The notes beneath the pieces were generated by a model. It searched no databases. It saw only the letters and a list, made by a program, of their open reading frames with translations, and was not told the origin of the DNA. The position numbers were made by a program, and so were the translations under genes. A DNA stretch of 42,521 nt from Actinomycetes bacterium (lineage in GTDB: Bacteria; Actinomycetota; Actinomycetes; Mycobacteriales; Mycobacteriaceae), in the NCBI GenBank assembly GCA_023404955.1, contig JAEXZY010000006.1:1-42521 (forward strand), in the 5' to 3' direction. Below, one piece after another: positions 25,372 to 33,239 of the stretch (the first letter of the stretch is position 1; every line of letters starts with the position of its first letter).

Positions 25372-26231
25372 ACGCCCGTCAGTTGTTCGGCGGCGGCGTT
25401 GCCGTCATCACCGGTGCCGGCGCTGGGATCGGTGCGGGGCTGGCCCGCCATGCCGGCGAGCTCGGGATGACCGTCGTTCTCGTCGACATCGATGCGGGCG
25501 CCGTCGCGGCGCTGCGCGACGAATTACGGGCCGCGGGCGGCTCGGCGATCGACAAGGTCTGCGACGTTCGCGACGCGGAGGCGGTGCAGACGCTCGCCGA
25601 CGAGGTGAACCGCGATCTGGGGCCGGTGCGCCTGCTGGTCAACAACGCCGGCGTCGAGCAGTTCGGCTACCTGTGGGACACCCCGGTCGAGAACTGGCGA
25701 CGCGTCGTGGACGTGAACATCAGCGGTGTCTTCCACGGCATCCGGGCGTTCCTTCCCCACATGTTGGCCGGCGACGCGCCGGCATGGGTGTGGAACCTCT
25801 CCTCGATCGGCGGAGTCGCCGTCGTCCCGCTGCAGGCGCCCTACATCATGAGCAAGCACGCGGTCCTCGCGCTCACCGAGTGCCTTAACCTCGAGGTGCA
25901 GGCGGCGGGCCATGCCGACCGTGTGCATGTACAGGCAGTGCTCCCGGGTGCAGTGGTGTCGAACATCTTCGAGTCCGCCGGCGGTGTCGACGGCGGCGAC
26001 ACGGATGCCGCCGAATCGCAACGCGCTGCCATGCTCGACATCAAGGCCGCCGCGATGGACCCCCTGGCCGCCGCCGAGGTGGTGTTCGACCAGGCTGCCG
26101 AAGGGCGGTTCTATCTGCTCACCCAGCCCGACTACGTCGGTTCGGCGATGACCGAGCGCGCCCGCGTGCTGACCGAGCAGGAAGCCCCCCGGCTACGCAC
26201 CGAGCGCCGCTTCGATCCCGCACAGCACTGA
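25368..26231 (+). CDS. short-chain dehydrogenase/reductase
   Basis: A 287-residue SDR with VAVITGAGAGIGAGLA (about 10-25), LLVNNAGVEQFG, Ser in WNLSSIGG and YIMSK as the YxxxK pair. The extra C-terminal 35 residues (MTERARVLTEQEAPRLRTERR) are typical of the actinobacterial subgroup that acts on cyclic alcohols and polyketide-like substrates. The GTG at 25368 overlaps the stop of the NTF2-fold gene, fixing the start. One base separates its stop from the esterase start. Likely NAD(P)-dependent oxidation of a hydroxyl group of the cluster's substrate; the position on the molecule is unknown. Confidence 0.92.
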   Translation: MNARQLFGGGVAVITGAGAGIGAGLARHAGELGMTVVLVDIDAGAVAALRDELRAAGGSAIDKVCDVRDAEAVQTLADEVNRDLGPVRLLVNNAGVEQFGYLWDTPVENWRRVVDVNISGVFHGIRAFLPHMLAGDAPAWVWNLSSIGGVAVVPLQAPYIMSKHAVLALTECLNLEVQAAGHADRVHVQAVLPGAVVSNIFESAGGVDGGDTDAAESQRAAMLDIKAAAMDPLAAAEVVFDQAAEGRFYLLTQPDYVGSAMTERARVLTEQEAPRLRTERRFDPAQH

Positions 26232-26232
26232 C

Positions 26233-27267
26233 ATGCGCTCTCCCACATTGGATCCCGATGCCGCAGCGCGCGTTGCGTCGTTCGGCACCCCGACGCCGAT
26301 GCGCGCACGCGGGCTCGCCGCCGTACGAACCGCAGTCGAATCAACGCCGCATCCCCCGATGCCGGCCATGGCACGCATCGACAACCTCACCGCACCGGGG
26401 CCCGGCGGACGGCCCATACCCGTGCGGTTGTACCGACCCACCGCCGCGCGGACCCCGGTGCTCGTGTACTTCCACGGCGGCGGATTGGTGATGGGATCGA
26501 ACCATTCCTTCGAACCGCTGGCCCGGGAGCTGGCTCACGCCAGCGGCGCGGCCGTCGCTGCCGTCGACTACCGACTGGCGCCCGAGTTTCCGCCCCCGGC
26601 GCAGTTCGACGACGCTTATGCAGCCACCGAATGGGTGGCCGCCAACGCCGACGAGCTGTCGCTGGATGGGCAACGGCTGGCTGTGGTCGGCGACAGCGCC
26701 GGCGGATCCCTGGCCGCCGGGGTGGCACTGGCAGCCCGCGATCACAACGGACCCGCCATCGCGGTGCAGGTATTGCTCTATCCCGGTCTGGATCGCGACA
26801 TGGGTGCTGGGTCGATCACCTCCATGCCCGATGCGCCCCTGCTGGCTCATGACGACATCGTGTTCATGCACGAGATAGTGGACAGAGGTGCCACGGCACA
26901 CTCGGTGTATCAGGTCCCGGCTCATGCCACGGATGTGAGCGACCTACCTCCGGCGATCATCGTCACCGCGGAATGCGACCCGATCCGGGACTGGGGGGAA
27001 CGCTATGCCGGCCGGCTGCGCGACGCCGGTGTCCAGACGACCCTGACCCGCTATCCCGGTGCGTACCACGGCTTTCTGATGCGCTCGGATGCGACCGCAC
27101 GCGGGCGTCTGGCCATCGCAGAGATCGGTGCGCTACTGCGCGCGAAGTTCGCCCACCCCATCAGTTTTTCTGCGCGTCCCGATGACCGGACGTCCACTGC
27201 ATCACCGTCTGCGGCGATGCCCACAATCAACGAGCACCTCACCGAAGGAGAACCCGATGCTGACTGA
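26233..27267 (+). CDS. HSL-family alpha/beta-hydrolase (esterase)
   Basis: A 344-residue hormone-sensitive-lipase family esterase: HGGGLVMG (81-88), VDYRLAPEF (111-119), GDSAGGS (153-159, Ser155), then TAECDPIRD with the acid and YPGAYHGF with the catalytic His. The motifs fall at the same residue numbers as in the esterase at 10097, so the two are probably distant paralogues. The last 40 residues (SARPDDRTSTASPSAAMP) are a low-complexity tail. It overlaps the next gene by 11 bp. In an operon with two SDRs and a putative oxygenase; ester or lactone cleavage after Baeyer-Villiger oxidation is a possible role. Confidence 0.92.
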   Translation: MRSPTLDPDAAARVASFGTPTPMRARGLAAVRTAVESTPHPPMPAMARIDNLTAPGPGGRPIPVRLYRPTAARTPVLVYFHGGGLVMGSNHSFEPLARELAHASGAAVAAVDYRLAPEFPPPAQFDDAYAATEWVAANADELSLDGQRLAVVGDSAGGSLAAGVALAARDHNGPAIAVQVLLYPGLDRDMGAGSITSMPDAPLLAHDDIVFMHEIVDRGATAHSVYQVPAHATDVSDLPPAIIVTAECDPIRDWGERYAGRLRDAGVQTTLTRYPGAYHGFLMRSDATARGRLAIAEIGALLRAKFAHPISFSARPDDRTSTASPSAAMPTINEHLTEGEPDAD

Positions 27268-28333
27268 CGAGCGCCGCCAGGAATTGTCCGACGTGCTGCG
27301 GCCGGTCGCGCCGCCGCGCGAGATCACCGACGTCTACACCGCTGATCAACGCGAACGCCTGCTCGACGTCGTGCGTACGCAGGGACCGTGGAAGCTCATC
27401 ATCGCCCAGCACTTCGCATCGGCCGACGAACTGATGGCGACCATGAGCGGCGCCTTCCCCGAGGGCTTCGAGCCGACGCTTGATCTTTTTCTCACCCCCA
27501 CCTTCCGCGGCTATCTCGCCAATTACGGTGCCGTGCTGTACCCCGAACTGCACGACTGCTTCTACAACGCAGATTTCCTCGAGCACGCCAAGCGGTACTG
27601 GGGTGCCGAGTACGCCAAGCCGGAGCTGATGCTGTTCAACATCAACGGACCCTGCGCCAACCGGGACCCGGGCCACCTGGACTCCCCCAGCTTCCGCGGT
27701 GTCCGCCACGAGAACGCCCCCACGTGGCTCTGCAGCGTGATGGGCAAGTCGGGGCTGTTCACCGACTACCTGATCAAGATGGCACAGGTCATCACGTGGT
27801 TCTCTCTCGACGAGGGATCCGGTTTCACGTACTGGCCCGACGGCCCCCTGAAGGCGCCCGCGCGCGTGCTCCCGCCGATCAACAACCGCGGCGTCGTCGT
27901 GCAGAACGAGATGATGGTGCACCGCGGAGAGGCGAATGGGCCACTGGAGCAACAGGTTCCTGCCGGATTGGCCTTCGACACGGTGTTCACCGGCGATCCG
28001 GCCGACCGCGATTTGTGGCTGCTGAAGAACGGTGAGGACGTCATCGCTCGCCACCGCACCGACGAGCTGCGCTTTCTGGTGCACTGGTCGGCCGAAGTGT
28101 TCTCCGACTACGACGAGCTCAAGAAGAACATGGATGGTTCCGACGACCTGACCATCGACAAGGCGATCGACATGATGGTCGACGACCTGCGCGGCAAGGG
28201 CATCAAGCTCGACGTACCGAGCCAGCCGCTGCATGACCCGGTGTTCATTGGGGCGCTCAATGCGGCCTACGACCTGGGCGGCCCCACCAGTTACCCCGAG
28301 GACGCCCCGCTGAGCGCGTTCCAGTTGGCGTAA
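27257..28333 (+). CDS. putative non-haem iron oxygenase of unknown family
   Basis: A 358-residue protein I do not recognise by name. It contains His140-x-Asp142 (DPGHLDSP) and His222 (MMVHRGEANGP), 82 residues apart, the spacing of the 2-His-1-carboxylate iron site in Fe(II)/2-oxoglutarate (phytanoyl-CoA-hydroxylase-like) oxygenases. FTYWPDGP followed by NNRGVVVQNEMMVHRG resembles the double-stranded beta-helix edge of that fold. An Arg for 2-oxoglutarate is not obvious about ten residues after the distal His, so cofactor use is uncertain. The ATG at 27257 has GAAGGAG six bases upstream, inside the end of the esterase gene. Between an esterase and an SDR, a hydroxylase role would fit, but it is only inferred from motif and context. 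Confidence 0.6.
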   Translation: MLTDERRQELSDVLRPVAPPREITDVYTADQRERLLDVVRTQGPWKLIIAQHFASADELMATMSGAFPEGFEPTLDLFLTPTFRGYLANYGAVLYPELHDCFYNADFLEHAKRYWGAEYAKPELMLFNINGPCANRDPGHLDSPSFRGVRHENAPTWLCSVMGKSGLFTDYLIKMAQVITWFSLDEGSGFTYWPDGPLKAPARVLPPINNRGVVVQNEMMVHRGEANGPLEQQVPAGLAFDTVFTGDPADRDLWLLKNGEDVIARHRTDELRFLVHWSAEVFSDYDELKKNMDGSDDLTIDKAIDMMVDDLRGKGIKLDVPSQPLHDPVFIGALNAAYDLGGPTSYPEDAPLSAFQLA

Positions 28334-28354
28334 CCGACCGAAAGGCGCACAGAC

Positions 28355-29137
28355 ATGGACCGTTTCGTCGATCGACGCGTCATCGTGACCGGAGCCGGCT
28401 CAGGCATCGGCGCGGCCACCACCGCACGATTGCTCGACGAGGGTGCCACCGTGGTGGCTTTCGACATCTCGGCCGACGGCCTGGCGGCCACGGCCGCGGC
28501 AGCCGCCGAGGTGGGCACCGACAAGCGCTTGACCACCGCGGTGCTCGACATCTCCGCCGAGGACGACGTCGTCGCCGCCGTCGACACCGCGGTGATCGAC
28601 CTCGGCGGGCTCGATGTCCTCGTCAATGTCGCAGCGATACAGACGTGTTCGCATACCCATGAAACCAGCCTGGCCGACTGGAACCGCACGCTGGCGGTCA
28701 ACCTGACCGGCACGTTCTTGATGACCCGCCAGGCGTTGCCGGCACTGCTGGCCTGCGGCCGTGGCGTGGTGGTCAACTTCACCTCGACGGCCGCCACGTT
28801 CGCCCACCCCTACATGGCGGCGTACGCAGCCAGCAAGGGCGGCATCCTGAGCTTCACGCACTCGCTGGCACTGGAGTACTCGAAGCAAGGCTTGCGCGCG
28901 GTGAACATCCAGCCCGGCGGGGTGTCGACCGCCTTGGCGAACAGCACGCTCGACAAGATGCCCGAAGGCTACGACCTCGGCTTGTGGGCCAAGCAAACCC
29001 CTCTGTTGCATGGCACCGACAACGCCATCCTCGGCGATGCCAGCGCCGTCGCTTCGGTGATCGCCATGGCGGCCTCCGACGACGGCGCCTTCATCACGGG
29101 AACGGAGATTCGCGTCGACGGCGGCGCCCACGCCTGA
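28355..29137 (+). CDS. short-chain dehydrogenase/reductase (FabG-like)
   Basis: A 260-residue classical SDR: VIVTGAGSGIGAATT (about 9-23), LDVLVNVAAIQT (Val-Ala in place of NAG), Ser in NFTSTAA, YAASK as YxxxK and a C-terminal GTEIRVDGGAHA, as in FabG-type enzymes. The start at 28355 is 21 bp after the oxygenase stop with a GAAAGG site. It is the last gene of the plus-strand operon and converges with the small Cys-rich gene 9 bp away. A 3-hydroxy- or 17-hydroxysteroid dehydrogenase role is possible; the family does not reveal the substrate. Confidence 0.93.
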   Translation: MDRFVDRRVIVTGAGSGIGAATTARLLDEGATVVAFDISADGLAATAAAAAEVGTDKRLTTAVLDISAEDDVVAAVDTAVIDLGGLDVLVNVAAIQTCSHTHETSLADWNRTLAVNLTGTFLMTRQALPALLACGRGVVVNFTSTAATFAHPYMAAYAASKGGILSFTHSLALEYSKQGLRAVNIQPGGVSTALANSTLDKMPEGYDLGLWAKQTPLLHGTDNAILGDASAVASVIAMAASDDGAFITGTEIRVDGGAHA

Positions 29138-29146
29138 TCGTCGAGC

Positions 29147-29446
29147 TCACATCGGGTCACGGCCGGGAACGGGGTCTGATGTGTCCACGACCGGCAGAGC
29201 ACCGTTGTGCGCCGCCTCCGCGATCGAGTCGGCGAGCGCACTGCACGTCAGGAACAGCTGACCGCCGTGGGGCTCCAATTGGGCTGCCTGACAACGCTCG
29301 TGACACCGCTGCGACGCTGCGGCCGTCCACTGCACGCTAGTCTGATTCCAACTGCTCTTGCGCACCTGCACATCCGCACGGCACCGTCGGCACGTCACCG
29401 ACACCATCGGGACGTCAGCCAGGCGGATGTCAGGCCGGACGGTCAT
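29147..29446 (-). CDS. small Cys-rich protein coupled to KshA-like oxygenase
   Basis: A 99-residue protein with no family name known to me. It starts MTVRPDIRLADVPMVSV, then CRRC (Cys19, Cys22), RKSSWNQTSVQW, CHERC (Cys48, Cys52) and Cys68. This could be a zinc ribbon or a small iron-sulphur protein, but no known ferredoxin spacing is seen. I recall similar short proteins beside Rieske oxygenase genes in actinobacteria; that is memory, not a search. Its ATG overlaps the TGA of the kshA-like gene (ATGA), so the two are made together. It may help oxygenase assembly or electron transfer. The open frame extends upstream inside kshA, but the coupled ATG is the convincing start. Confidence 0.72.
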   Translation of the reverse strand: MTVRPDIRLADVPMVSVTCRRCRADVQVRKSSWNQTSVQWTAAASQRCHERCQAAQLEPHGGQLFLTCSALADSIAEAAHNGALPVVDTSDPVPGRDPM

Positions 29447-30582
29447 CCGGCCGTCGCCGCGGAACGGGCGGCGATGTTGGCTTCGACTTCCTTCATCCAT
29501 GCCTCGGTGGGCCGGGTGGTGTCGAGTTCGAATTCGAAGCGGTCCACCATCTCGGGGGTCACGTCGGCGACGTCGACGTAGAACTGCTCGTACCACCGCC
29601 GCAGTTGATAGACGGGCCCGTCCTCCTCCACCAGCAGTGGGTTGTCGATCCGGGCCTTGTTGCGCCAGATCTCGACGTCCTGCTCGAAGCCCATTTTCAC
29701 GAAATCCCCCAGCGCGACTGCAGTTTGCACCGCGAGCTCGTCCGGCATGAACGCATTCTTCTCGACCACGATGCCGTACTGCAGCACAAAGGAGTTCGCA
29801 TCGATCGGGTAGTGGCAGTTGATCAGCACGGTGCGCTGGTCGAAATCGCCGTAGTGGTAGGTCAGATCGTCGATCATGAACGACGGGCCGTGGTAGGACG
29901 CCAGTGACGTGGTGCCTGTCAACTTCGAGCCTTCGGGGTCGGCGAGGTCAGGGCGCCCCGCGCTTTTCATGTACTGCGTCGCGACATGGCCTTCGAAGAT
30001 GTTCTTGAAGTGGGTGGGCAGCGAACCGTGGATGTAGAAGAAGTGCGCCATGTCGACGACGTTGTCGATGATCTCGCGGCAATTGGTGTGCACGACCGTG
30101 CTGTACCAATGCCAATCGGTCCACGCATCACTGGTGGCGCCCTCGATGCGCGGGATGGTGACCTCTGCGGGCGGCGCCTTGCGCTCCGGGTCGTTCCAGA
30201 CGAAGAGCATGCCGTCCTGCTGCAGCGTGGGCCAGGACGCCGTGCGGGCCAGTCGCGGGGTGCGCTTGCTGTAGGGCACCAGCTTGCAGCGGCCGTCCCC
30301 GCCCCACCGCCAATCGTGGAAGGGACAGGCGATCTCATTGCCCTTGATCGTGCCTTGCGACAGGTCGCCGCCCATGTGTCGGCAGTATCCGTCCAGGACG
30401 TTGATGGCGCCGTCGTCGCCGGCGAACACCACGAGCTTCTGCCCGAAAGCATTGATCTGGTGGGGCCGGCCGTCGGTGAAGTCGCGAATCAGCCCCAGGC
30501 AGTGCCATCCCCGTGCGAATCTTGTCGGGACCGAATCCGCCTCGATGAGCCGGATGCCGTCGGCGTCAGCGTGCGTCGTCAT
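29443..30582 (-). CDS. kshA: KshA-like Rieske oxygenase (3-ketosteroid 9-alpha-hydroxylase)
   Basis: A 379-residue terminal oxygenase. The Rieske ligands are Cys67, His69, Cys86 and His89 (YCRHMGG, CPFHDWRWGG). The mononuclear iron ligands are His180, His185 and, by alignment with remembered KshA, Asp302 in FEQDVEIW. Long stretches match M. tuberculosis KshA (RGWHCLG, KLVVFA, GGDGRCKLVPY, DNPLLVEEDG, YQLRRWYEQFYVDVAD), so this is KshA-type and not a distant relative. KshA hydroxylates C9 of 3-ketosteroids using electrons from KshB. The ATG at 30582 has GAAGGACGG upstream. The reductase is in a different operon about 25 kb away. Divergent from kstD with a 138-bp gap. Confidence 0.95.
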   Translation of the reverse strand: MTTHADADGIRLIEADSVPTRFARGWHCLGLIRDFTDGRPHQINAFGQKLVVFAGDDGAINVLDGYCRHMGGDLSQGTIKGNEIACPFHDWRWGGDGRCKLVPYSKRTPRLARTASWPTLQQDGMLFVWNDPERKAPPAEVTIPRIEGATSDAWTDWHWYSTVVHTNCREIIDNVVDMAHFFYIHGSLPTHFKNIFEGHVATQYMKSAGRPDLADPEGSKLTGTTSLASYHGPSFMIDDLTYHYGDFDQRTVLINCHYPIDANSFVLQYGIVVEKNAFMPDELAVQTAVALGDFVKMGFEQDVEIWRNKARIDNPLLVEEDGPVYQLRRWYEQFYVDVADVTPEMVDRFEFELDTTRPTEAWMKEVEANIAARSAATAG

Positions 30583-30633
30583 CAAGTGCCGTCCTTCGAT
30601 CAGTGCGGTGTGGGCTTCTCGATCCCATCCAAC

Positions 30634-30662
30634 CGCTCGCCGGTGCCGGCGGCAGGCGAGCG
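30634..30662. promoter_or_regulatory. inverted repeat in the kshA/kstD intergenic region
   Basis: Arms CGCTCGCC (30634-30641) and GGCGAGCG (30655-30662) are perfect, with a 13-base spacer. It lies between the two divergent start codons and could be an operator shared by kshA and kstD. In DNA of this GC content such arms can arise by chance. Confidence 0.35.
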
Positions 30663-30707
30663 TTCCGCTCACCAGGACACGGGAAATCCACAACGCAGAA
30701 CCGCGCT

Positions 30708-30713
30708 TATCGT
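30708..30713 (+). promoter_or_regulatory. candidate leaderless -10 element of kstD
   Basis: TATCGT (TANNNT) ends seven bases before the GTG at 30721, with no Shine-Dalgarno. It supports this GTG as a leaderless start. Confidence 0.45.
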
Positions 30714-30720
30714 CACCGCC

Positions 30721-32442
30721 GTGACTGCCGCGCCCCGCCACCACACCATCCCCGCCGGCTTGACCGTCTCCGACACTGAGGTCGACCTGCTGATCGTCGG
30801 CTCGGGGACCGGGCTGGCAGCCGCGCTGGCTGCCCACGAACAGGGCCTTTCCGTGCTCGTCATCGAGAAATCCGGGGTTGTCGGCGGCTCCACGGCCCGC
30901 TCGGGGGGTGCGCTGTGGCTGCCGGCCAGTCAGGTCATCGCCGAAGGAGGAGGCAACGACCCGGCCAGCCGCGCGGAGACCTATCTGCACGCGGTGGTGG
31001 GCGAATCCGCGCCTGCGGCCCGATCGACCGCGTACCTGCAGCAGTTGCCCGCAACCATCGACATGTTGCGGCGTACGACACCGATGAAGCTGTTCTGGGC
31101 CAAGGAATACTCGGATTATCACCCCGAGGCAGCCGGTGGATCGGCCGCTGGGCGCACCTGCGAATGCCGCCCTCTGGACACCGCGATGTTGGGGCAGTAC
31201 CGATCGGCGCTGCGTCCGGGGATCATGGAGGTCAGCATTCCCATGCCGACCACCGGCGCCGACTACCGGTGGCTGAACCTGATGAGCCGCGTGCCTCGGA
31301 AAGGCATTCCCACCATCGCCAAGCGGTTGGCGCAGGGCGTCGGTGGCCTGCTCCTGGGTCGGCGCTATGCCGCGGGAGGTCAAGCATTGGCCGCAGGCCT
31401 GTTCGCCGGCGCGATCTCGGCGGGCATTCCCATTTGGCTCGACACCTCGCTGACGTCTCTGACAACCGACGGTGACCGGGTCACCGGCGCGGTCATCGAG
31501 CATCGCGATGCCAGTTACACGATCACGGCCCGCCGCGGCGTGGTGCTCGCTGCCGGTGGGTTCGATCACGACATGGCGATGCGACACAAGTTCCAGTCCG
31601 AAAACCTTGGCGCTCAACTCAGTTTGGGTGCCGAGACCAACACCGGCGACGCCATCCGCATCGGCCAGGACGTCGGCGCGGACATCGCGTTGATGGACCA
31701 GTCGTGGTGGTTCCCCGCGGTGGCACCACTACCCGACGCCGCGCCGGCAGTCCTGCTCGCCGAGCGCTCCCTGCCCGGGTCGTTCATCGTCGATCAGCAC
31801 GGGCAGCGATTCGCCAACGAATCGGCGGACTACATGAGCTTCGGGCAGCGAATCCTCGCCCTGGAGAATGCGGGCACGCCCGTCGAGACGATGTGGATGG
31901 TGTTCGATCAGCAGTACCGCAACAGCTATGTCTTCGCCGCAGAACTGTTCCCGCGCATGCCCATTCCGCAGCGCTGGTATGACGCCGGGATCGCGGTGCG
32001 TTCCGAGGACTTCGCCGAACTGGCCACCAAGATGGGGGTTCCGGTGGCCGAATTTCAGACCACCGTCACCCGGTTCAACGAAAACGCCGCTGCCGGGCAG
32101 GATCCCGATTTCGAACGCGGTCGCAGCGCTTACGACCGGTATTACGGCGATCCCACCATCACCCCCAACCCGAATCTGCGCCCGCTCGTCAAAGGTCCGT
32201 TCTACGCGGTCAAGATGGTGCTCAGCGACCTGGGTACCTGCGGTGGGTTACGGGCCGACGAGCGCGCCCGGGTGCTGCGCGAGGACGGCCGCATCATCGA
32301 CGGCCTGTATGCCATCGGGAACACCGCAGCCAACGCGTTCGGCCACACCTACCCCGGCGCGGGCGCGACCATCGCCCAGGGACTGGTCTACGGCTACATC
32401 GCCGCGCTCGACGCGGCGCAACGCGAGCCCGCCCAGGTCTGA
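30721..32442 (+). CDS. kstD: 3-ketosteroid Delta1-dehydrogenase (KstD family)
   Basis: A 573-residue flavoprotein. The FAD motif is LLIVGSGTGLAAALAAHEQG (about 23-43), then GGSTARSGGALWLP. The three active-site tyrosines known from Rhodococcus KstD have counterparts: EYSDYHPEAAGG, NESADYMSF and GHTYPGAGATI. YDRYYGDPTITPNPNL and SDLGTCGG also match remembered M. tuberculosis KstD (about 563 residues). The enzyme introduces a C1-C2 double bond in ring A, which with 9-alpha hydroxylation opens ring B. GTG 30721 was chosen for its -10 element and family length; the open frame upstream belongs to the antisense of kshA. Divergent from the KshA-like gene, its pathway partner. Confidence 0.94.
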   Translation: MTAAPRHHTIPAGLTVSDTEVDLLIVGSGTGLAAALAAHEQGLSVLVIEKSGVVGGSTARSGGALWLPASQVIAEGGGNDPASRAETYLHAVVGESAPAARSTAYLQQLPATIDMLRRTTPMKLFWAKEYSDYHPEAAGGSAAGRTCECRPLDTAMLGQYRSALRPGIMEVSIPMPTTGADYRWLNLMSRVPRKGIPTIAKRLAQGVGGLLLGRRYAAGGQALAAGLFAGAISAGIPIWLDTSLTSLTTDGDRVTGAVIEHRDASYTITARRGVVLAAGGFDHDMAMRHKFQSENLGAQLSLGAETNTGDAIRIGQDVGADIALMDQSWWFPAVAPLPDAAPAVLLAERSLPGSFIVDQHGQRFANESADYMSFGQRILALENAGTPVETMWMVFDQQYRNSYVFAAELFPRMPIPQRWYDAGIAVRSEDFAELATKMGVPVAEFQTTVTRFNENAAAGQDPDFERGRSAYDRYYGDPTITPNPNLRPLVKGPFYAVKMVLSDLGTCGGLRADERARVLREDGRIIDGLYAIGNTAANAFGHTYPGAGATIAQGLVYGYIAALDAAQREPAQV

Positions 32443-32451
32443 CGCGCCGAC

Positions 32452-33114
32452 CTAGTCGCCGTCCTCGGCTTCGACCTGCTTCTCGATCTCGTACCAGGAC
32501 TTGGCATCTGGCCACGGGATCTTGGCGCCCTCGCCGACTTTGGGGAACTTGGCTTCTGCCTCGTCGAGATCTTTGATCAGCTTGAGGGTCAGCTCCCGCT
32601 CGGAGGCGTAGTAGCGCTCTGCCCACTCCAGGGCGATTTTGGCGTACGCCCATGACGGGTCGCCGGCCCACCGGGCCTCCTTGGCGGCGTCGCGTTGCAT
32701 CTGGTCGACGTAGGCGATGTGTTCCTGCAGCATCTCTTTGAGCGCGGCCGGGTCACTCAGATGGCCGAGCGTGATCCGAAGGATCGCTGGGTGTTTCAAA
32801 GACGGCGGCTCCACGGGAGCTTCGCGGGCCCATCGGGTGGCAGCGTCCAAACCGGTCTGCGTGATCTTGTAAAGCCGGCGGGAGCGGGTGCCGTTGTTCT
32901 CCACCCGCGACGTCAGATACCCGAGTTTCTCGAGCTTCTTCAACTCCGAATAGATCTGACTGTACGCAGGACTCCCGTAGAAGAACCGCATGCTCCAGTC
33001 GATCCATTTGCGGATGTCGTAGCCGGACAGTTCCTGCTCGTAGGTCAGCAATCCCAGCAGGGCCCAGCTGGTAGCGGTCAGCTGCGGCTTGCCTGACGGT
33101 TCGGACTCTGTCAC
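32452..33114 (-). CDS. PadR-family transcriptional regulator
   Basis: A 220-residue PadR protein. The N-terminal winged helix spans about 14-80 (SWALLGLLTYEQELSGYDIRKWID, then YSQIYSELKKLEKLGYL with the recognition helix and RRLYKITQTGL as wing). The C-terminal part is a long helical dimerisation domain (HIAYVDQMQRDAAKEA, EWAERYYASERELTLKLIKDLDEAE). PadR proteins usually repress nearby catabolic or efflux genes and respond to phenolic or hydrophobic ligands. The GTG at 33114 has TACGCT six bases upstream, so a leaderless mRNA is likely. It is convergent with kstD and divergent from the HsaB-like gene, its probable target. Confidence 0.93.
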   Translation of the reverse strand: MTESEPSGKPQLTATSWALLGLLTYEQELSGYDIRKWIDWSMRFFYGSPAYSQIYSELKKLEKLGYLTSRVENNGTRSRRLYKITQTGLDAATRWAREAPVEPPSLKHPAILRITLGHLSDPAALKEMLQEHIAYVDQMQRDAAKEARWAGDPSWAYAKIALEWAERYYASERELTLKLIKDLDEAEAKFPKVGEGAKIPWPDAKSWYEIEKQVEAEDGD

Positions 33115-33120
33115 TGACCG

Positions 33121-33126
33121 AGCGTA
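33121..33126 (-). promoter_or_regulatory. candidate leaderless -10 element of padR
   Basis: Minus-strand TACGCT ends six bases before the GTG at 33114. The same hexamer precedes the acyl-CoA ligase ATG. Confidence 0.45.
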
Positions 33127-33136
33127 ACAACCCTGG

Positions 33137-33157
33137 TCATCGACCTGCATCCGATGA
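33137..33157. promoter_or_regulatory. inverted repeat, candidate PadR operator
   Basis: TCATCG and CGATGA are separated by nine bases. The repeat begins 10 bp upstream of the padR -10 element and covers its -35 position, in the divergent region with the hsaB-like gene. Six-base arms are weak evidence on their own. Confidence 0.35.
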
Positions 33158-33239
33158 ACCGCTGGGTGGGAGAAGACGTTGCACGTCAGGGCCGTATCCG
33201 ACGATCGTTGAACGGCCATCTCCGAAGGGACAGAACTTG

